This document shows positions 36,031 through 45,567 of a DNA stretch of 64,000 nucleotides, piece by piece. Below the pieces are notes generated by a model, which did not search any database, had not been told where the DNA came from, and saw nothing but the letters and a program-made list of their open reading frames with translations. Each line of letters begins with the position of its first letter. The first letter of the stretch is position 1. The stretch is from Pelotomaculum_C sp050950345 (GTDB lineage: Bacteria > Bacillota > Desulfotomaculia > Desulfotomaculales > Pelotomaculaceae). The stretch is taken from NCBI GenBank assembly GCA_050950345.1, contig JBMNHK010000002.1, positions 124,001 to 188,000 on the forward strand. The letters run 5' to 3'. A program made the position numbers and the translations under genes.

Positions 36031-36783
36031 ATGGATAATCAGCAGCCATTAGCCATTTCAATTTCCCGCCTGCTAGGCAGCGGAGGCATGTATATTGGGC
36101 AGCAGCTGGCCAAAAGGTTGAATATTTTATATTTGGACAGGGAAATATCCGGTCAGGCAGCCAAAGAATTCATGCTTTTGGAGGAGGATTTGGAAGCTGT
36201 CGATGAAAAAGTCAACTTTTTTTGGAAAACATTCATTCAGAGGCTAATCACTAATAAACCTTATGTTTATGCGCCACCAGCTCCTCAAATCCCTTCAGCC
36301 CGTCTGTTATTTGATACCGAAGCAGCGATTATCAGGCGTATGTCCAAAGAGCAATCGGCAGTGTTTGTGGGGAGATGCGCCACACATATACTCCGTGATC
36401 ACCCAAAGCATCTGAGCATACTGTTGCACAGCGATTTTAGCTTTTTCGCATCAAGCGTATTCAGCAATTATATAATCTGACTGAGGAGGAAGCAAAGAAA
36501 CAGATCAATGAAACAGATGTAGCCAGAAGGGAGCATTACCTCCAATTTACTGGATACGATATGACGGAAGCCACCGGGTAATGACCTTACTATAAACACT
36601 GGTAGGCTCGGGATAGATGCAAGCGTTGAGTTTATTTTTAAAATATATCCAATTGAAATTCGGTATTACAGCATGATTTTGTACAAAAATATGATTATGG
36701 GGTGCGGTCTTCTGTGCGGTTACCGGAGACCGCATCATTTATTTAGAACAGATCTTGTATTATTGCTGAATGCTACATTATAG
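36031..36783 (+). pseudogene. Cytidylate-kinase-like protein, frameshifted
   Basis: Start ATG 36031 with GGTGAG upstream. The product begins like the cytidylate-kinase-like P-loop family (AISISRLLGSGGMYIGQQLA, then YLDREI, and FVGRCATHIL). The frame breaks near 36449 at a run of five T; the next frame continues with RIKRIQQLYNLTEEEAKKQI to GYDMTEATG, and a third frame from about 36580 continues NDLTINTGRLGIDASVEF. Removing two T's and one G restores one protein. The third frame runs to 36781-36783, past a likely natural end. Decay or sequence error. Confidence 0.75.
36703..36734. terminator. Stem-loop, probable terminator
   Basis: TGCGGTCT (36703-36710) and AGACCGCA (36727-36734) form a perfect 8-bp stem followed by TCATTTATTT. 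It lies near the end of the broken kinase-like gene. Confidence 0.5.
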
Positions 36784-36847
36784 TATTAATAGATCATTTG
36801 CATGACAAAGATATGGTTTTCATGGACTCTGGAAGGGAGGATGCAGG

Positions 36848-38082
36848 TTGATTGCCGAGGCGATTTTTAGCGGGACTGAGCTGCTGCTGGGGCAAATATT
36901 AAATACTAATGCCCAAACCCTCCAGCGCACACTGGCCAATATGGGGATAGCCCTATACCATATGATTACAGTGGGTGATAACAGGCAGCGTTGTGCTGCT
37001 GCGATTCTTCAGGCTGCCTCCAGAGCGGATATTATTATTGTCGGCGGTGGGCTGGGACCCACCGTTGATGATGTGAGCCGTGAAGCTCTCAGTGAAGCAG
37101 TTGGAGTGCCTCTAAACCATAATGAAACAGCCCTTGCAGTGGTGCAGCGCGGCTGGAAAGGCGCCGCTATGCCTGAGACGGCTCTGGTGCAGGCGCTGGT
37201 GCCTGATGGCGGGATGGTGCTGGATAATCCCATCGGCATAGCCCCGGGAATTATCTTGGAGCAGCAGGAAAAGACCTTTATTCTATTACCCGGCCCACCG
37301 GATGAATTCGAGCTGATGTTGTCCGATCAGGTGGTGCCTTATCTCAAGTCCCGCTACCCGGAAGAGTTGGGCGCTATCCACACCCGGGTGCTGAAGCTGG
37401 GAGGTACCGGGGAGTCTTATCTGGTGAATATATTGGGGGATTTATTTAAAAGTTCGAATCCGACAGTATCTACCTGTGTTAAAGGAAGTTTTCATAGATC
37501 TGAGCATCACAGCCAAAGCAGATGATGAGCAGGCTGCCCGGCGCGCTATTGAGGAGATGGAGGGGGACTTTAAGGAAGTATATCGATGAATATATTTTTG
37601 GTATTAATGATGATACCCTGCCTGGTGTAGTCGGGCAAAAAATTAGCCCGTCAGGGTTATAGCCTGGCGGTGGCGGAGGAGTTAAGCGGCGGCCATTTGG
37701 CCCGGATGCTGCTGGAGGATCCTTTGTCTGCCGGAATCTTTGCCGGGGGTATGGTTTTTGCGGGGGCAGGAGTTGGGGGCGCAAGGCCTCCCTGAAAGAT
37801 TATTACGTCCCACAGACCTTCCTGAGCCGGAAGCGGCTGAATACCTGGCCTCTGTTTTTCGCCAGCTGACCGGCAGCAGCATTGGTATGGCTGTCCTGGG
37901 GCCGACCGCCCGGGAACTCCGGGAGCGGACCAGGAGCACGGTCACTTGTGGCCATTGATTTGGAGAATGAGGTGAGCACAGAGGAATTATGGCTTTGGGA
38001 TACAAGAAACCAGGTGGCTGTCTGCGCTGCCGAAATGGCCTTGCTAAGCTTATGGCGGTTGCTTAAGAGACAGGGGCTTTAG
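36848..38082 (+). pseudogene. cinA: CinA-like protein, multiply frameshifted
   Basis: The gene reads as CinA in pieces. Residues 1-210 are the MoCF-like domain (FSGTELLLGQILNTNAQTLQ, GGGLGPTVDDVSREAL, LLPGPPDEFELML). Homology then jumps frames at about 37487, 37575, 37645, 37772 and 37937, giving VFIDLSITAKADDEQAARRA, YIDEYIFGINDDTLPGVVGQ, ARQGYSLAVAEELSGGHLAR, AQGLPERLLRPTDLPEPEAA and LVAIDLENEVSTEELWLWD. All five jumps are cured by removing a single base, four of them from short runs (GG, GG, AAAAAA, GGGGG). An intact gene would encode nicotinamide-nucleotide/ADP-ribose processing activity. Confidence 0.85.
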
Positions 38083-38177
38083 CAGGTTGCTTCATGAGGG
38101 CAGGCAGCGTAAGTTTTTTAGATTATCGCTTAATTGTGCAACACCGGTAGCAAATAGAGGGCTGAGGAGGCAACCAA

Positions 38178-38477
38178 ATGATCAAGGTGGAATTAACAGG
38201 CGCGGCGCGGGATTACATTCGCCAGAATAACACTGATGCCATTACTGTTGAGATCATGACGCTTCACTATTACGGCGTAATTAATGAAGCTGTAGTTACT
38301 TTAGGAAAACCAATTTCACCTGAGGATAATGACCTGGTCACTGTAGACGGGATCAACGTCTATGTCTACAAAGGCGCTGAAACCGAACCCGGGGGAATTA
38401 AGATCTCCGTTAAAGACAATCCTGATGAGCCCAACAGGTTGCAAGTAACCGGTCTAATATATGACAAATTCAATTGA
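38178..38477 (+). CDS. Small protein resembling the CC/Se-motif family
   Basis: A 99-residue protein behind GAGGAGG. The order of elements, LTGAARDYIRQNN, VEIMTL, VVTLGKPISPEDNDLVTVDG and INVYVYKG, recalls the small HesB-like CC/Se-motif (seleno)protein family. The position where those proteins have Cys-Cys or Cys-Sec reads HYYG here, so the redox pair is missing. There is no UGA in frame. Assignment is by pattern memory and uncertain. Confidence 0.5.
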   Translation: MIKVELTGAARDYIRQNNTDAITVEIMTLHYYGVINEAVVTLGKPISPEDNDLVTVDGINVYVYKGAETEPGGIKISVKDNPDEPNRLQVTGLIYDKFN

Positions 38478-38645
38478 CACCCCGGAATCGTCCAAGTCCC
38501 CGCGTGTCAATGGGTCTGTATAAATGTAATATTATGACAAATAAGCCAACGCATTATTGACTGGACTTATTTTGCCATGCTATAATAAAAGAGGCATTTC
38601 CTGTTTAATTGCCAAGTTGTCGGTTGTGTACATAACTGAATATAC

Positions 38646-38795
38646 CTGAATCGCTTAATCCTAATCAAGGAGCGGGGGAACCAATTACCGGGGTGAATCG
38701 ATAGGGCAAGGTCATTTCTTGTCTCATCGTAGGGTTACTTTTCGGCCCGAATCCGTCAGCTAACTTCGTAAGCGTTGAAAGGGAGGTAATAAGCT
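38646..38795 (+). ncRNA. c-di-AMP (ydaO/yuaA) riboswitch
   Basis: Hallmark segments of the ydaO class are present in order: TCGCTTAATC, a GGAGCGGGGGAACCA element, GGGGTGAATCGATAGGG, then CCGAATCCGTCAGCTAAC with TTCGTAAGCG and GAAAGGGAG. Coordinates are approximate. In known cases c-di-AMP binding turns expression off. A terminator hairpin follows at 38826, then a dapB-like gene. Confidence 0.93.
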
Positions 38796-38825
38796 GTCGC
38801 GGCTTAGAGCAGCGTCCCTTCACGT

Positions 38826-38858
38826 CCCCCGCAAACACATTGTTACGTGGGGTTTTTT
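38826..38858 (+). terminator. Riboswitch expression-platform terminator
   Basis: CCCCGC (about 38827-38832) pairs with GTGGGG (38847-38852, one G-U), directly followed by eight T's. It lies between the c-di-AMP aptamer and the dapB-like start. Confidence 0.88.
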
Positions 38859-38902
38859 TTGTCTTTAGACAGAACTGGTAAAAGTATAGGAGGTGTATCT
38901 TA

Positions 38903-39582
38903 TTGACGATTAAGGTGGGCATGTTTGGTTTTGGTCGTACGGGTTCCGTGGTGGCTCAGGAGATCATCAAGGATGGAGCCTGCGAACTGAGCTGGGTAAT
39001 GAGAAGAACGCATGCTATGGAAGGCAAATACGCAAGCTATTTGTTGGGCTTTTGAACATGCCGAAGGGAAGATTTATTCTGTTGATGACCTGACCCGGGA
39101 TGATTACGATGATTTTTTATCAGGATAATTATGTTGATGTGATTATTGACTTTTCCTCCAGCTCTGCTGTTGAGAAGTATGCCAAAGCGGCGAAGTACGG
39201 CACCCGCATCGTCTCAGCTATCTCCAATTATGATCGAGCGCAATTAGAACAATTGAAAAGCCTGGGTAAGAAAAACGGCGGTATTATACTCACCCAACAT
39301 CACCCTGGGGATCAATTTTTTTGATCGAGGCTTCCAAAGTGCTGCAGCGTATTGTGCCTCAGGCTGATATTGAGATTATAGAAGAGCATTTTCGCGGTAA
39401 AAAAGGATGTATCCGGCACTGCTTTAAGAATTGCGGTGGTCTTACCTCTGACAGCGGTAATGTGGCTTTGGAGAACGGTAAGGTCTGGGTATTACAGCAG
39501 GAAACACAGCATGGACGTCAGCTTAATGACCAAAGAATACCGGAGATTAATATATAGACAGCAAGATAATTTTCAGCAGTGA
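38903..39582 (+). pseudogene. dapB: DapB-like dihydrodipicolinate reductase, multiply frameshifted
   Basis: Start TTG 38903 with AGGAGGT upstream. The N-terminus is MTIKVGMFGFGRTGSVVAQE, the NAD(P)-binding end of a DapB-like reductase. Homology then continues through frame changes: FEHAEGKIYSVDDL, NYVDVIIDFSSSSAVEKYAK, VSAISNYDRAQLEQLKSLGK, SPNITLGINF, LIEASKVLQRIVPQADIEII and DVSGTALRIA. Each change coincides with a homopolymer one base too long (TTTT, TTTTTT, AAAAA, TTTTTTT, AAAAAA). The C-terminal third does not match the family as I know it and may be further scrambled or replaced. The role would be lysine and meso-diaminopimelate synthesis. Confidence 0.8.
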
Positions 39583-39657
39583 AAGCCGCTATTCGTTGAC
39601 GTTAGGCGACGATAGGATATATAATTTACAAATAAAATCTTTCTAAGGAGAATATTG

Positions 39658-40014
39658 ATGATCGATATAGCCAAAGAAGAAATGCAGTATATGGAGATAG
39701 ATAGTTTCCTGCCCAGGATGTTTAACAGTTTTCACTTCAGGGGCAAAAACATCATGTCTTATGAATTAATCATTATTCTCAAGTCCCCTCTGGCGGAAAA
39801 GTTTGCCGCAGAGTATGAACAGGCGCGCGAGAAGGAAACACCCGTGATGATGAAAATTTTGAACACCCAGTTTTCCATTCAAAACTTTGCAGCCGCGCCG
39901 GAGTACAGGCTTACTGTGGCTTCAGAAGGCGTTGCCGATAGCCTGCAGGCTCTGGTGGAGGCTGGTTTGAAGATCAAAAGCAGGTCCAGCAAAGATAGCG
40001 ACTACGACCTGTAA
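39658..40014 (+). CDS. Hypothetical protein
   Basis: About 118 residues from ATG 39658 (AAGGAG about 7 bp upstream; the TTG at 39655 is too close). Not recognised. It is a mixed alpha/beta soluble protein without Cys, signal or membrane segments; the first ~40 residues contain several Met and Phe. It lies between the dapB-like and methionine synthase genes, which have no obvious functional link to it. Confidence 0.7.
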   Translation: MIDIAKEEMQYMEIDSFLPRMFNSFHFRGKNIMSYELIIILKSPLAEKFAAEYEQAREKETPVMMKILNTQFSIQNFAAAPEYRLTVASEGVADSLQALVEAGLKIKSRSSKDSDYDL

Positions 40015-40128
40015 AGAAGCCGCAGTTTTCTTCTATAAACGCAATGAATGGTTTTACTTATTGCCCCGCTTGTGGAAGAGGGGTGTTTTTACATCTGGCC
40101 AAAGATGGTGGAACTTATAAGCTAAAGA

Positions 40129-40785
40129 ATGGTGGTTGGAGTATTGAGAGAACCAGATGTTAAATATTTCAGTCACATTCCATCAACGTTCACGTCAACT
40201 TCCAGAAGCTTAATTCTTGCCCGGTTGGGCTACAAGAAGGGTAAAACGGAGCTCAAGGAGAAAGACTGTGATTTGATCAATGAGCAGATTGAAAAGGCGC
40301 TGTTATTATGTCAGGCCAGGGGAGCCATATGTTTTTGCCCGATTAAGGAGCATGGGGACAATAAGGTTGTTTTAGCTGACGGGACCGAATTCCTAAGCGC
40401 TAGACTAGCGAAGTTTTTAGCGAATTCCAGTGAGGTTGTGCTGATGGCAGCAACCTTAGGCAGAGAAATCACCACAGAGATCGCCAGGGCTGTAAAAAAC
40501 GGCAACCCGGTCACCGGCCTTGTTTTTGATGCGGTAGCCTCCCAGGTAGTGGATACCGCCCTGGATTGGCTGGTGGATTTGATCAACAAGATGATCAGAA
40601 TAAAAGGACAGAGCCTGACCAAACACCGGTTTAGCCCGGGCTATGGGGATTTGGGGCTGGAACACCAGAAAATTATCTATGATCTGCTTGATCTGAAGCG
40701 ATTGGATATAATGATAACGGATAGGTTTATGCTTGAACCGGAGAAATCGGTCATAGCGATTGCTGGAATCGAGGTGGCTAATTGA
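40129..40785 (+). CDS. Methionine synthase activation-domain protein
   Basis: A 218-residue protein resembling the stand-alone MetH reactivation domain, which binds SAM to remethylate oxidised cobalamin. Visible are a conserved ATLGREITTEIARAVKNG segment, FDAVASQVVDTALDWL and the HRFSPGYGDLGLEHQKIIYD signature (R-x-SPGYGD). The exact start is unsure; a GTG and a TTG follow the ATG closely and the ribosome site is weak. It overlaps metH by 4 bp, consistent with a split enzyme. Confidence 0.88.
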   Translation: MVVGVLREPDVKYFSHIPSTFTSTSRSLILARLGYKKGKTELKEKDCDLINEQIEKALLLCQARGAICFCPIKEHGDNKVVLADGTEFLSARLAKFLANSSEVVLMAATLGREITTEIARAVKNGNPVTGLVFDAVASQVVDTALDWLVDLINKMIRIKGQSLTKHRFSPGYGDLGLEHQKIIYDLLDLKRLDIMITDRFMLEPEKSVIAIAGIEVAN

Positions 40786-43199
40786 AGAAAGCTTTATTTA
40801 AACAAATGGTAGCGGAGAAAATAATCATCCTGGACGGCGCCACAGGTACTGAGCTGCAAAAGCGGGGCATCCCCCAGGATGTTTGTCCCGAGCAATGGGT
40901 CCTGGAGCATCCGGAGGTACTCAAAGATATTCAGGCAGGTTATCTTGAAGCAGGCTCGGATATAATCCTGACCTGCACTTTTGGAGCTAACAGGATCAAG
41001 TTAAAAGAATTTGGGTATGCCCACCGGGTTGTGGAATTGAACAGGGAACTGGCCGGGTTATCCAAATCTGTTGCCGGGTCAAGGGCCCTGGTGGCAGGTG
41101 ATCTGGCGCCTACGGGGCAATTCGTAGAGCCTTTCGGCGCCATGCAGTTTGACTACCTTGTAGATGTTTATAAAGAACAAGTCCGGGGTCTGCTGGCAGG
41201 GGGCGTGGACCTTTTTGTTATTGAAACGATGATCGATCTGCAGGAAACAAGGGCGGCTATTCTGGCCGTTAAGGAGACCTGCGATTTGCCGGTCATCGCC
41301 AGCATGACCTTTGACACCAGCGCCAGAACCCTGACTGGCAGCGATCCCGTAACGGTCTTGATCACTTTGCAGAGTTTGGGCGCCGATGCCGTCGGTGCCA
41401 ATTGCTCTACAGGGCCGCAGGATATGCTGAAGGTAGTCGGGGAGATGGCACCCTACGCCAGGGTTCCGATCATGGTCAAGCCTAATGCCGGCTTGCCCAG
41501 GCTGGTGGAGGGCAAGACGGTCTTTGATATGGGACCGGAAGAATTCGGGGCTTTTGCTGTGGACTTTGTCGCTAAAGGGGTAGGTCTCATCGGCGGCTGC
41601 TGCGGTACCACCCCCCAGCATATCAAGAGCGTCCGGGAGAATATCGCCGGTCTCAGGCCGGTCAGACAGGAGCCCAGGCCCTTCCGGGCCGTTACGTCGG
41701 CCAGAAGGACGGTGTTTTTTGGCCCCGGTCAGCCGGTTACGGTGGTGGGTGAAAGGATTAACCCTACGGGCAAGAAGCAGCTCAGTGAAGAGCTGAAACA
41801 GGGCAAGCTCAATGAGGTCAGGCGTCTTGCTGTCGAACAGTTGGCCGGCGGGGCTCATATCCTGGATGTCAACGTGGGGGTGCCCGGCATTGACGAGGGA
41901 AAAACCATGGTCGATGCGATCAAGCTGCTGAGCAATGTGGTGGAGGCGCCCTTGTGTCTGGATTCCTCTTCTCCCGAGGCTCTGGAAACAGCCTTGCGGC
42001 TATACCCGGGCCGGGCTTTAATCAATTCCATCTCGGCAGAAAAGATTAAGATAGAGCGCCTGCTGCCCATTGCCCGCAAATACGGGGCAATGTTTATCCT
42101 GCTGCCTTTAAGTGAGGCAGGCGTCCCGGAACTGGCGGAAGAAAGGTATGAGGTAATTCAATACATCCTAAATGAGGCCAAGGCCTGGGGTTTTGCTAAC
42201 ACCGATATCGTGGTGGATGGACTGGTGATGTCGGTTTCCGCCAACCAAAATGCGGCGGCAGAAACATTAAAGGTGATTAAATGGTGTACTGAAAAAATTG
42301 ATTGCGCTACCATTGTCGGACTATCCAATGTGTCCTTCGGCCTGCCTAACCGCGGCTATATTAACGCAGCTTTTCTGGCCATGGCTATTGGCCAGGGCCT
42401 CTGTATGGCCATAGCCAATCCTACCAGCGAGTTGCTCATGGCGATAAAAGCAGCCAGTGACGTTTTAACAGTGCGTGATAAAAACAGCTATCACTATATC
42501 AGCCAATACGGGGAAGGCCAGCGGGAAAAAACCTACAAAACAGAACAGAAAACCAATTTGACCGCCGGGCAGCGTATCTATCAGGCGATACTTGAGGGCG
42601 AGGGGGATAATGTGCTGGAGCTCCTCAAGGAGGTGTTGGCGCAAGGGGTGCAACCCGGCCAGATCATTGATGACTGCCTGGTGCCGGCCATCACCGAAGT
42701 AGGACGCCTGTACGAAGAAAAAAAATACTTCCTGCCTCAGCTCATCCAGAGCGCTGAGACGATGAAGAGAGCCTTTGATTACCTGGCTCCTTACCTGACC
42801 GGAGACGGGACGGGCGCCGTCCAGGATCATCCGGCTGTCGTCCTGGCCACTGTCAAAGGAGATATTCACGATATCGGCAAAAACATCGTCGGGTTGATGC
42901 TGCGAAATAACGGCTTTGTCGTGCATGATCTGGGCAAGAACGTAAGCGCTGAAAGCATAATCTCTAAAGCCAAGGAGACCGGGGCTCAGCTTATCGGCCT
43001 ATCCGCCCTGTTAACCACTACAATGGTGGAAATGAAAGTTGTGGTGGAACTGGCCAGGCGTGAGGGACTGGCAGCAAAAATTATGGTTGGCGGCGCCGTA
43101 GTCAATGAAAGCTATGCAGCGGAAATTGGCGCGAACGGTTATGCTAAAGATGCCCACGGCGCAGTAAAACTGGCCAGGCAATTATGCGGTCTGGCGTGA
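40782..43199 (+). CDS. metH: Cobalamin-dependent methionine synthase (split form)
   Basis: An 805-residue protein starting at TTG 40782. Domains: homocysteine-binding barrel (1 to ~290; LDGATGTELQKRGI, Zn ligands in NCSTG and GGCCGTTP), pterin-binding domain (~310-590; VVGERINPTGKKQL), cobalamin cap (~610-690) and B12-binding domain (~695-805) with DIHDIGKNIVG carrying the lower-ligand His. The C-terminal activation domain is absent and is encoded by the preceding gene. The enzyme moves methyl from methyl-tetrahydrofolate to homocysteine. Confidence 0.94.
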   Translation: MKKALFKQMVAEKIIILDGATGTELQKRGIPQDVCPEQWVLEHPEVLKDIQAGYLEAGSDIILTCTFGANRIKLKEFGYAHRVVELNRELAGLSKSVAGSRALVAGDLAPTGQFVEPFGAMQFDYLVDVYKEQVRGLLAGGVDLFVIETMIDLQETRAAILAVKETCDLPVIASMTFDTSARTLTGSDPVTVLITLQSLGADAVGANCSTGPQDMLKVVGEMAPYARVPIMVKPNAGLPRLVEGKTVFDMGPEEFGAFAVDFVAKGVGLIGGCCGTTPQHIKSVRENIAGLRPVRQEPRPFRAVTSARRTVFFGPGQPVTVVGERINPTGKKQLSEELKQGKLNEVRRLAVEQLAGGAHILDVNVGVPGIDEGKTMVDAIKLLSNVVEAPLCLDSSSPEALETALRLYPGRALINSISAEKIKIERLLPIARKYGAMFILLPLSEAGVPELAEERYEVIQYILNEAKAWGFANTDIVVDGLVMSVSANQNAAAETLKVIKWCTEKIDCATIVGLSNVSFGLPNRGYINAAFLAMAIGQGLCMAIANPTSELLMAIKAASDVLTVRDKNSYHYISQYGEGQREKTYKTEQKTNLTAGQRIYQAILEGEGDNVLELLKEVLAQGVQPGQIIDDCLVPAITEVGRLYEEKKYFLPQLIQSAETMKRAFDYLAPYLTGDGTGAVQDHPAVVLATVKGDIHDIGKNIVGLMLRNNGFVVHDLGKNVSAESIISKAKETGAQLIGLSALLTTTMVEMKVVVELARREGLAAKIMVGGAVVNESYAAEIGANGYAKDAHGAVKLARQLCGLA

Positions 43200-43213
43200 T
43201 GAAAAACAAAAGA

Positions 43214-43257
43214 GGCAACTCGCTATAGATAAGTCAAACGAGTTGCCCTGATTTTTT
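43214..43257. terminator. Terminator after metH
   Basis: GGCAACTCG (43214-43222) and CGAGTTGCC (43239-43247) form a 9-bp stem, followed by CTGATTTTTT. It separates metH from the convergent UspA gene. Confidence 0.88.
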
Positions 43258-43270
43258 CCCATGAATTTTT

Positions 43271-43702
43271 CTACCTGACGATGAGAATGGGTATTTCCAA
43301 TCCAAGTGCAACCTGGCGGGTAACACTGCCCAGCATGTTGCGCACACCGCCAATACCGCCGGAACCCATAATCACAAGGTCGATATCGTTGTTTTTAACA
43401 TATTTCATAATCACATCGGCAGGCCTGCCTTCAATAGCCTGAGTACTGACTTTTAGACCGCTAAGTTGAGTTTTCGCGGCACCTAAAATCTTTTCGGAAA
43501 TCATTCTGCTTTCGTTCTGAAATTGTTTAACCAGTTCCTGGGAGAATTTGTATGGGTTAGTAGGGTAATCGCTTTTGGTGATTTCTATTACATTTAACAA
43601 TAATACCTCGCTACCAAAAGCGCTGGCGATGGCTTTTGCTTTTTGTAATGCATGATCGGAGTATTGAGATCCGTCTATAGGTACCAGTATTTTTTTGAAC
43701 AT
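43271..43702 (-). CDS. Universal stress protein (UspA family)
   Basis: A 143-residue UspA-fold protein starting MFKKILVPIDGSQYSDHALQ. The ATP-binding loop near the C-terminus reads IMGSGGIGGVRNMLGSVTRQ, close to G-x2-G-x9-G-S/T. It probably binds ATP. A second family member is at 44918-45355, both on the minus strand near antiporter genes. Confidence 0.92.
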   Translation of the reverse strand: MFKKILVPIDGSQYSDHALQKAKAIASAFGSEVLLLNVIEITKSDYPTNPYKFSQELVKQFQNESRMISEKILGAAKTQLSGLKVSTQAIEGRPADVIMKYVKNNDIDLVIMGSGGIGGVRNMLGSVTRQVALGLEIPILIVR

Positions 43703-43806
43703 GCTTCTTTATCTCCTTTCTATTGCTATCAGGGAAAATATGGGTGAGGATCATAACCTGATCTGATTTTATAAGATAAATGCAAGTTATGCAACTAAGA
43801 TGAGTA

Positions 43807-44343
43807 TTATGATAACCTGTAATCACCCATACCCCTGTCAAGCAGCTGTTTATATACATATTTGCTTAAGAGTCCCACGATATAACCTGTTATAATTGCC
43901 GAAACCATCAGCACAGGTAGAAGAATGTAGATTTGAAAACCCCCGCCCATTACGGCGGCGACAAATAATTGACCGATGTTGTGGCAGATAGCCCCGATAA
44001 TGCTGATATTGATAATGCTGACCTGCTTTTTCAGGTAGTGCCACATAACCGACATAACCACTGTGCTCAGCAAACCGCCTGTAATGCTAAATAAAAAGCT
44101 TACAGGGGTGCCCCCGATTAACGCTCCCAACACACACCTGATCGCCACCACCAGGAAAGCATCTTTGTAGCCCAGGAGCATGATGGACAATAAAGTTACA
44201 ATGTTGGCAAAGCCGGGTTTCACCGCCGGATGCAACCCTGGAATAATAATTGCTCTTTCAATGATGCTGATTGTTGTTGCTAAAGCTATGAACACCGCTA
44301 TCAGCACCAGGCGCCTGGTTGTAAACACCGGCCACCTCCTCAT
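43807..44343 (-). CDS. Gx-transporter/heptaprenyl diphosphate synthase component I family membrane protein
   Basis: A 178-residue membrane protein with about five helices and the pattern ALATTISIIERAIIIPGLHP, PGFANIVTLLSIMLLGYKDA, GALIGGTPVSFLFSITGG. This is the Gx-transporter (PF07456) family, formerly called heptaprenyl diphosphate synthase component I. In clostridia it normally sits beside a NusG-II-domain protein, as here; the pair often accompanies ApbE and Rnf-like flavoproteins. Function is not proven; an ECF-like substrate-binding role has been proposed. Confidence 0.85.
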   Translation of the reverse strand: MRRWPVFTTRRLVLIAVFIALATTISIIERAIIIPGLHPAVKPGFANIVTLLSIMLLGYKDAFLVVAIRCVLGALIGGTPVSFLFSITGGLLSTVVMSVMWHYLKKQVSIINISIIGAICHNIGQLFVAAVMGGGFQIYILLPVLMVSAIITGYIVGLLSKYVYKQLLDRGMGDYRLS

Positions 44344-44413
44344 TTTTTTAGGGATATGGTTGTGTTATCAGCTAATATAATATGAACACCTTTTGGGGTT
44401 GCAGCGGTAATGG

Positions 44414-44794
44414 CTAGAAAGAGGTGGCATCCAGGCCTTTCGTTTCTCCCGTAACCACAACCTTCACCTTGTTAGGCGCGCAGAAGGCAATTTGACCAGG
44501 TTTATGCAACCAGCCTGTATTAACACAAACTTGGTTGGGGCAATCGGCTTCTTTAACCCGCACCCGGCCATCCAGGATTTCAACGATATTATAATTCCCG
44601 TTGGCGTTCGTCACCCTGAGTTCCTCATGGGTATTTTGAGCTAAAGGCAATTGCCGGTATAGCTGACCATCTTGATATATTTCCACGGTTAGCTCTTTAC
44701 CGGCCGGGTTATGTTGAGTCAGATAAATATACCCGCTGCTGAGCAGGGCAAGAGCGATTAAGGCGGCAGTGAGATAATAATTAAATCGTTTCAT
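44414..44794 (-). CDS. NusG domain II-containing exported protein
   Basis: A 126-residue protein with one N-terminal membrane helix (about residues 7-25) and a small beta domain: VEIYQDGQLYRQLPLA, NYNIVEILDGRVRVKEADCP, QVCVNTGWLHKPGQIAFCAP. The paired cysteines (CPNQVC) and CAPNKV are family features. It precedes the Gx-transporter gene in the same direction, the usual arrangement. Confidence 0.88.
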   Translation of the reverse strand: MKRFNYYLTAALIALALLSSGYIYLTQHNPAGKELTVEIYQDGQLYRQLPLAQNTHEELRVTNANGNYNIVEILDGRVRVKEADCPNQVCVNTGWLHKPGQIAFCAPNKVKVVVTGETKGLDATSF

Positions 44795-44831
44795 TAGTTT
44801 CTCCGGTTGATTTAATGAATATATATGACAG

Positions 44832-44876
44832 AATAAAGAGGGCCCAACCGATGCTGGTGTGGCACCTCTTTATTTG
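44832..44876 (-). terminator. Terminator after UspA gene 2
   Basis: AATAAAGAGG (44832-44841) and CCTCTTTATT (44865-44874) form a 10-bp stem with A/T-rich flanks; on the minus strand it follows the 44918-45355 gene. Confidence 0.7.
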
Positions 44877-44917
44877 TATCATAGATAGTTTAATATGTAC
44901 AACCGGAGCTTGAGACT

Positions 44918-45355
44918 CTAATCCTTAATAATCAGCACGGGAATCTTGGCCCGCTGGAGGACATAGTTGGATACGCTTCCCAAACCGAGGAAGAACCTTT
45001 CGACGGCCGGGCGGTTGGCAGAACCCATTACGATCAGGTCCAATCCTTCTTTTTCAGCGTATTTTAGTATGCCTTCCCCGGGACGCTCCTGCAGGATGAC
45101 AGTATATACTGGAAGGCCCGCTGCTCTTACTTTCTCTGAAGGCTCCTGCAGCATCTCTTCGACATATGCGCGGCTTTGCTTTTCCAGATCATCGAGTATC
45201 TTGGGGGAAGCAACCTGGGAAATAAAGTCCGTCATTCTTGATGAAGACACCAGGTGAATTTCGGCATTATTGCCTTTAGCCATGTCGATGGCAATATCCA
45301 GGGCTTTTTTCGCCTTGCTGCCGTTGTCATAAGCAACCAGAATTTTTTTAAACAT
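44918..45355 (-). CDS. Universal stress protein (UspA family), second copy
   Basis: A 145-residue UspA protein, MFKKILVAYDNGSKAKKALD, with the nucleotide loop IVMGSANRPAVERFFLGLGS. It is diverged from the 43271-43702 copy. It is transcribed away from the first antiporter gene, separated by about 350 bp that contain the antiporter's leader RNA. Confidence 0.92.
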   Translation of the reverse strand: MFKKILVAYDNGSKAKKALDIAIDMAKGNNAEIHLVSSSRMTDFISQVASPKILDDLEKQSRAYVEEMLQEPSEKVRAAGLPVYTVILQERPGEGILKYAEKEGLDLIVMGSANRPAVERFFLGLGSVSNYVLQRAKIPVLIIKD

Positions 45356-45567
45356 ATACGCCCACCTCCCATGGATTCCTTACTGTTCATTCTACCTTAC
45401 TTCTTCATTCTATCAAATAATAAGATTTACCGCAAATGTTGTTCCAGTTAAAGCAATTATTCTCCTGGTTAGTTCTATTTCTGATAAAAAAATGTAGAAT
45501 TTCAAAGTTGACCGTCGATGTTTCTTATGGTAAAGTTTATCCGGGTAAGTGGATATGGAAGTATACG

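Noticed and set aside
36848..39582. Programmed frameshifting in cinA and dapB-like genes
   Set aside because: There are too many sites, without slippery-site/pseudoknot architecture, and nearly all look like single extra bases.
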